A stretch of 23,958 nt of DNA from Chara braunii (Eukaryota > Streptophyta > Charophyceae > Charales > Characeae). The stretch lies in assembly GCA_003427395.1 (NCBI GenBank), contig BFEA01000002.1, positions 10,472,137 to 10,496,094 on the forward strand, written 5' to 3'. Below, piece after piece: positions 16,262 through 23,958 of this stretch (positions are counted from its first letter, which is position 1; every line of letters starts with the position of its first letter). The translations under genes were made by a program, and so were the position numbers. Under the pieces are notes generated by a model. It ran no database searches. It was not told where the DNA came from and saw only the letters and a list, made by a program, of their open reading frames with translations.

Positions 16262-16783
16262 TCATCGGAAGATGACACTGCAGCCCGCGCATTCCCTCAT
16301 CCCGCCCCCTCCAAGCCTGTTTGTATGGCACCTTGAGAGCAGTGGCCTTTTGCAGATCCTTAACAATCTAACAAGGTTTGTTACGCATCCTGGTGATGAC
16401 CTGCTCAGCAATCCATGCCTTGGATGCAGGGCGATTGCTGTGATGGGGAAAACCACAACATGTGCGCTTATTTGACAACCTGTGCATCTCAACAACTTCC
16501 AACCTGCAACTTTTTGAAGCATGCAGCCTCCACAGGCACTTCGGAGTGTCGCTGTGACTGGTGAGTGAAGTGCAGCAACGCTGTCAAACTGCTTCCCGAC
16601 GTAAAAGACTTCATCGCCGTCGGAGGCCGAGTATTTTCGAACCGTCAAAGTCACTCGATACGAAGTCTTTTTCACCTTCCCCCTTATGCCTTTGGACACT
16701 CCCTGTCTTCTTTCCAACACAGATTCTGTTGACCAGGTAGAGTAGTGGGAGGAGAAAGTCAAAACAATAGTCAATTGGTACAA
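16262..16783 (-). CDS. 173-codon open frame, unrecognised
   Basis: Contains KVKKTSYRVTLTVRKYSASD and a Cys-containing stretch (GGCMLQKVAGWKLLRCTGC), but no family is recognised. A plus-strand frame over the same DNA (16272-16475) looks comparable. The region overlaps a diverged direct repeat (16659-16860), which weakens both. Confidence 0.15.
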   Translation of the reverse strand: MYQLTIVLTFSSHYSTWSTESVLERRQGVSKGIRGKVKKTSYRVTLTVRKYSASDGDEVFYVGKQFDSVAALHSPVTATLRSACGGCMLQKVAGWKLLRCTGCQISAHVVVFPITAIALHPRHGLLSRSSPGCVTNLVRLLRICKRPLLSRCHTNRLGGGGMRECAGCSVIFR

Positions 16784-16860
16784 AGTCTTTTTTCAAGTTT
16801 TTTGACTTCGGTCTCATACCTCTGGGCACTCCGCCCTCTTCTCTCCAACTCGGATTTTGT
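16659..16860. repeat. Diverged direct repeat pair, about 80 bp each
   Basis: tacgaagtctttttcacc (16659) and tacaaagtcttttttcaa (16779) begin two copies, each followed by a (t/g)gg(a/c)cactcc motif, ttctttccaac/ttctctccaac and a (a/g)gattttg(t) or (a)gattctgt end. Confidence 0.6.
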
Positions 16861-17879
16861 CGTTGCCAGTGCGTGCCTTGACCCGGTAGGCCTTGAGTGC
16901 TTCCAAAAAAAGATTTTGAGCCTCGGGATGTGTGTGATCTGTGGTCTGGTTGAATTTTGAAGACTTTTTTCATCTTGGATTATTGTATCCAGTAGGGCTC
17001 GCGACTGTTGACTTTCCTACGGCCTAGGCTTGATTTCTGGAAGCCTCGGTGACCCCAGGCGTACCGACCTAGGGACTTCCTAGAGAGCTGTCTAGAGGTT
17101 CTAGGACTGGCTTTTGACCCTTCAACTTCGGCTTGGCCAAACGCTACAACCCCGAGGCTTATATGGGGCTGGTTTTCACCTTGGCTCCTTGCACTGAGGT
17201 CAATCGCTATTATTGCATTCTTCATCAACTATGACTGTGTTAATCTCACAAAGCCTCTTTTCATAACCAGCAACTACAACACGAGTACTCTAACTAATAT
17301 TTTGCTTAAACCACCACTACCCTTCACAGGCAAACACAAAGTCCATCTTGTAGCCTACGAGTTCAAATTTGTGGCCTCAAGCAGGCCCGTCACCTGTCGC
17401 TGTTAACTTTATGAAAATCTATTATGAGGAAAAAAGAAAAAGAACTGACAGCTACGACGCCAATGATGTCGGGGAAGGCCCTCACGTAGGGGATCGTCAC
17501 ACTAGCACTGCATAGAATGTACGTGACGGCTATCACGGCGTTAGGGATGCTTTTCTTTTTTTTCCCTCCTTTTTTCAGTAGTACCAGAAAAGAGAAACGA
17601 AATGGTGCCGTGCAGACACTAGGTTCGGCAAAAAACGGCGCAAAGGGAAATCCAGCAGCGGCAAAAAGAGGCTCGAAGGTAGTGGTGGTTTAACCATCTA
17701 GCTTCAAAGGGTGGTCCGGGACATGAAGCTGATTTTATATTGCTTTTGAGGTCTATCTCTCTACTTGTGGAGGAGAAATCATGTGCTTCAATAGGTCCAA
17801 CTTCACACCCTCCATCCATGAAGGGTTGAATCATAGGTCTACAACTAGGGAGTTGGACCCCTTCCCTACTTAGTATAGG
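16861..17879. other. 1-kb stretch without recognised gene
   Basis: Short frames only. Contains a purine-rich patch (17428-17450) and a pyrimidine patch (17550-17578). I found no RNA gene or repeat. Confidence 0.55.
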
Positions 17880-18835
17880 AGTTTAGGTGAATGAAAGATG
17901 TAGGACTCTGCGAACTTATGATGCCGCGACTTTCAGGGCTCGGCTTCCAGAGCAAAGTGGCTGGCAGCACCAGCCAAAAGGAGGCCCAGGCTGGTTCGTC
18001 TATTTTTGGCGCGCAGGCCGTTTCCAGCCCCGGAGAAATGTGCCTTGGAAGTACCTGTGCTCTAACCACAACTAGATCAACTTCTTTGAACTTTGAAGGT
18101 TTCTCGCGTGTTTGTTTGCTTGCTCGATCACCTTCCTTCAAGCTTTTTTTTAATGTTTTTCAATATATTTTTTTTAGAGTACTGCAAATTCTCTTATCCC
18201 AAGTGGTAACCTTTGTACTTAATCCTGTGTTAAGGAATCTATTGGTCTTCGAGGTTGCCGACCTTTGTGAAGTGCATGCGTTAGGTGTTCGTCGTGAAAT
18301 ATTGTGAACGGACTTGTTATATGCATGTGCAATCTTTGGAAGATTCTTATCCCAATCGATCTCATTACGTCTTAACGTACATTCTGAAAAGTTGTTGACA
18401 AAGCTGGTTCAACTGCTCAATCCGACCATTCGTTCTAGGATGTCTTGCTTAAGACATGGTATGTTGAGTGCATTAGACGGCCTTCAATTTCACCAATAAT
18501 CTTGTGAATCTCCAACCTTTATTCGAGACAATTGTCTTAGTGTGCATCTGAAAATTTTGGATTACTAGTTTTGTTTTGGCTTCAGTAGACAACGGATGCA
18601 TATTTAGAAATCTTATCGACAATGACCATCACTTGATTGTGCAATTCTGGCTCTTAACGAGATCCCAAAAAATTATGGACCTTCAAGAATGGGAAGAGAT
18701 CTCTTGTGATCTGACTATAGTTCAAGAAATTCGTAATTGTGGTGAAATACATCCAGGGAAGGCTTACTGTTTTTGCCCGAATATGATGTACGTATTTTTT
18801 TATATTGTTCGATATATTCAAGTGAAACGGTTTTC
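17880..18835 (-). pseudogene. Decayed Ty3/gypsy integrase fragment
   Basis: Minus-strand pieces in order: IEQYKKIR and RAKTV (zinc-region end, about 18800-18760), MVIVDKISKYASVVY (core strand, about 18640-18590), TIVSNKGWRF (about 18530-18510), HPRTNGRIEQLNQL (about 18440-18400), IDWDKNLPKIAHAYN (about 18360-18320), and a basic C-terminal part with KPSKFKEVDLVVVRAQVL (about 18100-18045). The family's second catalytic aspartate (IVSDRD) is replaced by Asn (IVSNKG), and there are several frame changes. Sequence divergence from the element at 11004-13236 indicates a different lineage. No reverse transcriptase or LTR is attached. A 50-bp piece of it recurs at 19692-19741. Confidence 0.8.
18736..18785. 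repeat. 50-bp direct repeat, copy 1 (inside integrase remnant)
   Basis: attgtggtgaaatacatcca through tttttgcccgaatatg. Copy 2 lies at 19692-19741 with three differences. It is part of the integrase zinc-region coding sequence on the minus strand. Confidence 0.9.
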
Positions 18836-19691
18836 ACCTTTTAACAGTAGCAGATGCAGTACCCAGTGCTCGATCCCTTGACCTCACCCTACCCATGTAC
18901 AGTATCTGTGTAGACGCCGAGAGTTGAACCTGTGACCTGTGTATTCGTAGACAGTTGGTCTGTCGTAGGTCCATAAGCAGCAGGGGTTCGATCTGTAGGT
19001 CTATAGAGTAGAAGTCTTAGCAAGTTCCAGAAGTCTAGCCATAGTCCTTCTAGAAGGTCGGCAAGTGGGCAAGTGGTCAAGTGGCGAGGCAAGTGCTGGA
19101 CTAAACTGCAGTGCAATCGCAGTACGACGACGGTAGGATAGCAGTGAGTCCACAGACAGTCAGCGGTAAGGTCCAGTCAGTCCCAGTCCGGTCCAGAAAG
19201 TACCACGGGGGACTGTGAGCACCATGGGCCGATGGCAAAGGGCAGACCAACGAGTTTCCAAAGTATAAATCAAGAGGCAGCGCCCAGCCTTTCATTCATT
19301 CCTGCGTGAGCCATGCGGAAGCGCTGCCACAGCGACTTGTGCAAGGAGGTCTGCAGTGAGCCCGGAGGACGCAGTGGGCGAGAGAGGAGGAGTTAGCATA
19401 GCGATAGGGTAGAGGCAGCCAAAGCTGCCTTAGCTGTAGTTAGTGTGAAGTGTGTGTGTGTATGTGCGAGTATTCAGAGTTACGCGTGTGGGATATCCAG
19501 GGTGATCCGGTGTGTGTGAGCAGTGAGTTTGTTTGGGCGCTGAGACGCCATAGCCAATTGAAAGTGAACTCGTGTCTGGAAGCCATATCTCTGAGTTTTG
19601 AGTGGGTGCATATCACCAGTTTGCTGCGCTGCTGTTTACATGCATGAAAAGTGTGAACGAGAACGAGTCTGATTGCACAAGATGGGTCATC
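18836..19691. mobile_element. LTR-like GC-rich block between the 50-bp direct repeats
   Basis: Contains a TATA-like element (19264-19270), downstream G/A-rich sequence, and ggcagccaaagctgcc (19413-19428). The part 19300-19480 is a diverged copy of 20560-20790. No protein frame. The location between two copies of an integrase segment and the promoter-like content suggest an LTR or other insertion, but termini are not identifiable. Confidence 0.35.
19264..19270 (+). promoter_or_regulatory. Possible TATA box
   Basis: tataaat followed by GC-richer DNA, within the LTR-like block. Motif only; no transcript evidence. Confidence 0.2.
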
Positions 19692-19755
19692 ATTGTGGTG
19701 AAATACATCCAGGGAAGGACGACTGTTTTTGCCCGAATATGTACATATTTTTTAT
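19692..19755 (-). pseudogene. Short Ty3/gypsy integrase segment (second copy)
   Basis: Minus strand reads HIRAKTV and LPWMYFTT, the same codons as the integrase remnant at about 18780-18740. Only about 60 bp are recognisable. Confidence 0.6.
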
Positions 19756-20127
19756 GTTAAAGCTTCCCTAAACAATGCATTTTTCAGAACTTCTTGCGAA
19801 AAAATCTATAACTTATGATCAAATATAAAGTATGCACATGAATTTCAAGTATAACATATACGTCGTGTACTTCAACAGACTGTACTTTATATTCAAATAG
19901 ACCGTACTTTGCAGAGGCTGTAAAGAAGAGACCAAATTCGTTTCTTTTTTGGTAATTATTATTCATCGAAAGGCCTTCCACGATTCAGACCCCAAACTCG
20001 GATCTCAGGGTCAGATGCCCAGGTCAAGAAAAGGCCGAGTTTTGTCAAACTCAGAAAAGTCGCAATCGGGTACCTCAGCAGTCTGGTCCAACAGGCACCC
20101 AGCAAACAGTCACGTCTCAGGGACAAG
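19756..20127. other. AT-rich stretch without recognised gene
   Basis: No coding signal. Leads into the 92-bp tandem repeat. Confidence 0.55.
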
Positions 20128-20354
20128 AGTCACGTCTCATAATAAAAGCCATTCAGAAGAGTCACATGCCACGAGTGAAAAGGCAGATTCACCAAGCAAA
20201 GGTCAGGTCTCAAAGGCAGGAGTCACGTTTCCTAATGAAAAGTCATATTGAAGAGTCACATCCCATGAGTAAAAAGGCAGTATCACAGGCAAAAGTCGTG
20301 ACCGACAGGCCGGAGTCACTGTCCACAGTCAAAAGTCATGTTCACAAGTGAACA
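20128..20354. repeat. 92-bp tandem repeat, 2 full copies plus partial copies
   Basis: agtcacgt(c/t)tc at 20128 and 20221 opens two copies of 93 and 92 bp that share the order agtcac...gaagagtcacat...gagt(g/a)aaaaggcag...ggcagg/ggccgg. A partial copy begins at 20313 and a shorter lead-in at 20108. Each unit carries repeated GAGTCAC or AAAAGTCA, so the array is dense in TGACTC/GAGTCA bZIP-like sites. Confidence 0.8.
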
Positions 20355-20559
20355 GTAAAGTCATGACTCAAAGGCCCAAGCAGCAGCAGTCCAATGGAAA
20401 TTCGGGAAGGTTCCAGGCCTTGAAATGCAGAAGCAGACAGGCCGTGGGGATGTGGTACCGGAACCAGTCAGGACCCAAGAACACAGAGGTTGACACGAGT
20501 TGAAGTGCAAACCAAGACTACGAAAGGACTGGCCAGCCTCACATTCAGTCAGATTGTTC
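20355..20559. other. Purine-rich stretch without recognised gene
   Basis: No coding signal; composition similar to the LTR-like block at 18836-19691. Confidence 0.5.
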
Positions 20560-20790
20560 GCAAGAAGTGTGGAAGTGCTGGTGCACTTGTGCGCTGAAAT
20601 GAGGAGCAGAGCGCTGAGGCCAGAGTGCTGCGCTAAGTGAGGGAGAGAGAGGAAGATAGCGCTGGCAGGGAGAAGGCAGCCATAGCTGCGCCAGTGCAGA
20701 TGTTAGTCGTAGACTCCAGAGGGGTTAGTAGGGTTGACACAACTTGACAGTGGGTGTATTCAGAGTAGATCCATAAGGTAGTAGATAGTG
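20560..20790. repeat. Diverged copy of 19300-19480
   Basis: Shared landmarks in the same order: tggaag(t/c)gctg, cacttgtgc/gacttgtgc, gagagaggaag/gagagaggagg, ggcagcca(t/a)agctgc, gttag and gtattcagagt. The two may be diverged LTRs or members of one repeat family. Confidence 0.5.
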
Positions 20791-21156
20791 AGTGTGAATG
20801 CATGTAGGGAGAGAAGACACAGTGAGGTCATAGCTAGGGGGAAGACCAGCAAGGTGGAGAGAAACATAAGAGGGAAGAGCAGAGGGGAAGATATACTTAC
20901 CTGAGAGTTTATGATGATTATTGGTTACCTATTGGCGCGCGGTGATGAACGCTGGTGACTTGAACTCTTATTGCTCTTGTAATACTTTCTGGAAAAGATA
21001 AGCTGCGCTACCTGGTCTTCATCTCTCTGGTCTCCAGTGTGAATTTCGTGTGAACTCGTACATGCATGTGGTGTGAATATGTGCACTCATTGGTGTTGAA
21101 CTAGGAGGTTCATTGCATCATATTGCATAATAAATTAATAATGCATATACGTCTAT
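20791..21156. other. Stretch without recognised gene
   Basis: Ordinary sequence, AT-rich toward its right end; nothing supportable. Confidence 0.5.
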
Positions 21157-21212
21157 AATTGACATTAATTGTATAACAATATGTAATTGACATTAATTGT
21201 ATAACAATATGT
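21157..21212. repeat. 28-bp perfect tandem duplication
   Basis: aattgacattaattgtataa plus caatatgt occurs at 21157 and 21185 without any difference, directly beside the MITE target site. Confidence 0.95.
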
Positions 21213-21221
21213 AATACACGT

Positions 21222-21460
21222 CATACTTGCAAGCAGACGGACCGGACGAGCGTCCGGTCTGGTCCGCTTTGCCGAATGTGGCACCCTCACCCCGGACGAG
21301 ACGGACCCGGACCAGACTGGACGGCTCCGTTTTTTTTTTTTTTGGGGGGGGGGGGGGGGCGTAACTGGTCGTCAGGCGCACATTCGTGCGCCGCATGGGT
21401 CCGGTCCGGCGGTCTGCCGCACGTGCGGAACCGCCCGGATGGCGTCCGCTTGCAAGTATG
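21222..21460. mobile_element. hAT-like MITE with 8-bp target duplication
   Basis: Terminal inverted repeats catacttgcaagc(a/g)gacg (17 of 18 bases match) lie at 21222 and at the reverse complement ending at 21460. They are bracketed by perfect 8-bp duplications atacacgt at 21214-21221 and 21461-21468. Eight-bp target sites are typical of the hAT superfamily. The interior is GC-rich, with several subterminal ggtccgg/ccggacc motifs that could be transposase-binding repeats, and a central T-run/G-run (about 21331-21359). It encodes no transposase, so it would depend on an autonomous relative. The perfect target duplication implies recent insertion. Confidence 0.85.
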
Positions 21461-21468
21461 ATACACGT

Positions 21469-23199
21469 ATATAATTTTCTACTTATTATGTGACCATATG
21501 TATGCTATGCGCGTTGCGCATATAATTTTCTATTTATTTTTAGTTGTTAAAATTTTTAAGATTTGGTCTTGGGGAATCCTTGTACCCATGTTTGGAATGT
21601 AGTGTATGGTACATTATTGGACCCCATAGGTTGTATTCGTACATAACGTACTTATGTTATATTCGGGAAAAGACAATCGTGCTAGTATGCTTTTAGTTGT
21701 AGCTGGTAAATCACCAGTACTTCCTAAAGTCGTGCCCGTTAACAAGCCACAATTTTAGGAAACGTATGGGCCGGTACAGGAGCGCCCAAATTCATCCGAC
21801 TAGAAACGTTCTCTATTTTTTTCCGCTGTCAACAGCTGGGCCAAGTACTGGTGGTTTAATGATAGATATCTGCACAATGTTGCCACATACATTTCCCAAC
21901 CAATTGATCTGATTGGGATGAATTATCTGATTGGGATGAATTATACAAGTCATCCTTGTAGTTAGTCTGAGCGGTTAGGTAGTTAGAGGTTATAAACTTT
22001 GGTTAGCTGGAAGAGAGTCTGATTTCTCTCATTAGTTTGTCATTTTGAGCAAAATAATTGTAAAATTATGTTTCGAAGTGTCGATTATACACAATTTCAT
22101 TTTGTTTTTTCGTTTTCGAGATGTTGTCACTGCATATGCATGAAACGAAAAGGCCGAGTCACAATTTTCACTCTCCAGTCTATAGATGTTCTATCAAAAC
22201 GAAAGGAGAAAAGTGACTCCCCGCTTGAACGGGTGGGTAATTGATATGTGTCATTCATGGCATTGAGTTCAAAATTAGCCTTGTTAAAGATATGCACAAT
22301 GATTTTTGACTAGTTGTGCCTGATTCATCTTGCATGCAAGCAGCATATTTTATTCTTTGGCTGGGAAACGTACTGGTGGTTTCGACTCACATGCATTGGA
22401 GTAAAACCTTTTAAATTACTCAAATAACTATGTAAGTGAGTTCCTTAAAAACAACTCCTTAACGAGTATTTGTGGAACTTGGTGGCCTGGTTATGATGGA
22501 CATCGGCACTGTCCGATGGTACCGTATGGACTCTGGAGTACTTTGTGAACTTGGTGATATTCTCCTTTGGTGATATTCTCCTTTGTAGTAGTCACCTTAA
22601 ACCATCAAGTCCTTTCCTGACTATTTGTTCCGACACAGCTGTTAATCCGCGGCGTAGTTCGAAAGGTTGTAGGTGTCGGGCAGAAATAAAATATTTTGCA
22701 TCAACGCTGGTTCGTCTTCCCCTTCACAAGCAGCAGAAATCCGGGTTGCGAAAACGAGGCTTGGGGGATAAGGTCGATGTAATAGGAGCAATTATGTAGA
22801 AAAGGCCTGGAGCCGATGTGATAGGAACCCGTCAACCAACTTTGCTGCAGATAGGAGCAAAAGCCTCTGGCCATTCGATTGCCAATCTGATTGCCCAATT
22901 CAAACAGGGCGTGGTGCTAGCAAGGGTGGGCTTAAAAGGAAGCGGTGGCTTATGCAAACCTGGACAACAGTTTGAGCCTTGTGAAAAACAACAAAATTGT
23001 GGGCGCATCAAAAAAGAAATGAGGGTTGTGATTCATTAGGCTTTTACTAGTGTTCTAGTCTTTAGAGATGACAGGAACTGGCTTGATATAGACATCGGAA
23101 GGTTCACGGCGCCTGAGGATAAGTCAATGTCATATGGATAGAAGAGGATTGGTAAACCCGTAGAGAGTCAGTGCACACTCAGATTTGTACTTGGTAATG
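21469..23199. other. 1.7-kb AT-rich stretch without recognised gene; two small tandem repeats
   Basis: No convincing frame. Contains a perfect 18-bp duplication (tctgattgggatgaatta, 21909-21944) and a perfect 16-bp duplication (ttggtgatattctcct, 22551-22582). The motif gtactggtggttt occurs at about 21848 and 22370. Confidence 0.6.
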
Positions 23200-23220
23200 T
23201 ATCTGACCCAGGGCTGGTCC

Positions 23221-23310
23221 CTGGTTCGACTGGGAGCCCCTCCGCCAACCAGGAGCCTGCCGGTCGGACCGGGCGGTCGACCGACCCGGCAAACTCCCAG
23301 TCGAGTCCAG
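23221..23310. repeat. Inverted repeat, 16-17 bp arms
   Basis: ctggttcgactgggag pairs with ctcccagtcgagtccag around a GC-rich loop that itself contains ccggtcgg/ccgaccgg-type complements. Confidence 0.65.
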
Positions 23311-23419
23311 TGCATTCCGCTGGGAGGCGGGGTGTACTGGGGAGTCATGGGCATTCCCACGATTGCCCAGCTCCGAGGAGGTCGCGGTCTCTTTAAAAAA
23401 AAAAAAAATTGGGCATCTT

Positions 23420-23524
23420 GGACCCCATTTCTTGAGAAGAACGGGCGGAGGATCTCCGCCGCTGATCTGCGAAGATCAGAGGCGGGCGGAAAACGACTGC
23501 GCAATTTTCTCAAGATGCGGGTCC
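23420..23524. repeat. Hairpin-forming inverted repeat
   Basis: ggacccc...cttgagaa at the left is complementary to ttctcaagatgcgggtcc at the right. Inner complements are ggcggaggatctccgcc and gatctgcgaagatc. Together with 23221-23310 it may form part of one non-autonomous element; ends not determined. Confidence 0.6.
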
Positions 23525-23958
23525 AACAAACCCGTTTTTCAATTTGACATCTCGTGGTCCAGCGGACCGGTTATCATTGGCAAGATCTGCTGCTCGTTTA
23601 CCCTCAGCCAAGAGGGAAACATTATTTTTTTGTTGTGGCTCTGCTGAGGTTATATGCTTCTGCGACATCCCTGCGCTCTGGGGAAAAAGTTATGGGTTTG
23701 GGTTTCGGAATCCTGAAGTCAGAGCTGTCCGAGGTGCAAGCCCAAGAATGGACCTAAGCTATACTCTTCTCTCAATCTATCTAGAATGGGACCTCGCTCC
23801 ACTACGTCTCGTTCAGCCGGTGGGGTATTGATATCACATGGCCCAGTCCACGATACCTTATGGTAGTGAATTGAAGTTCTTGGGCAGATAAGTAAGCTTG
23901 CTTACTCGACCCCTCCCCCTGAAAGCCATAGCTGCTGAACATTCCAATAATACCCCCC
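23525..23958. other. Stretch without recognised gene
   Basis: Overlapping short frames only; nothing supportable. The window ends in a C run. Confidence 0.5.

Noticed and set aside
21193-21461. Frames with Pro/Lys or Gly runs
   Set aside because: They lie inside the MITE, and the runs come from its T and G homopolymers.

Overview
The window reads as repeat-dominated nuclear DNA from a eukaryote. It has long homopolymer and pyrimidine/purine tracts, tRNA-derived SINEs, foldback (hairpin) elements, decayed Ty3/gypsy retrotransposon pieces in several frames, and no bacterial-type operon. A short, AT-rich fragment of a mitochondrial-type ATP synthase alpha gene suggests the green lineage. The overall texture would suit a large, repeat-rich plant or charophyte alga genome such as Chara. 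That last assignment is an impression, not a result.

Region by region: 1-2000 holds tandem repeats, a well-preserved tRNA-derived SINE (182-403) with an 8-bp target duplication, an atp1-like mitochondrial insertion (about 1096-1274) between two 65-bp direct repeats, and a second SINE (minus strand) whose tRNA-like head is interrupted by a foldback element. 2000-2700 is a compact block of direct, inverted and 28-bp tandem repeats next to a 99-bp hairpin MITE. 2740-3430 is a broken Ty3/gypsy reverse transcriptase with another hairpin MITE inside it, followed by a third SINE (3592-3780). 3.8-6.2 kb is mostly featureless apart from a tRNA-like sequence and a foldback element. 6.2-7.0 kb and 13.5-14.2 kb share an interspersed repeat family that forms long hairpins.

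The main cellular-gene candidates are at 7497-8175 (minus; a GHY/WDGG segment like the His-Asp part of a deubiquitinase, followed by a parkin RING0-like cysteine cluster, with frame breaks) and, much more weakly, 14.4-16.8 kb (exon-like open stretches). 11004-13236 (minus) is the 3' half of a chromodomain-bearing Ty3/gypsy pol, truncated and frameshifted, with a possible polypurine tract and LTR beyond it. 17880-18835 (minus) is a third Ty3/gypsy fragment (integrase). A 50-bp piece of it recurs at 19692 on the far side of a GC-rich, LTR-like block. 20-24 kb has a 92-bp tandem repeat, a clean 239-bp hAT-like MITE with 8-bp target duplications, and unassigned AT-rich DNA.

I see no intact protein-coding gene that I would stand behind, and no clear new multi-gene system. 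The value of the window lies in nested mobile elements, at least one apparently unnamed SINE family and one foldback family, the flanked mitochondrial insertion, and the ubiquitin-themed gene remnant.
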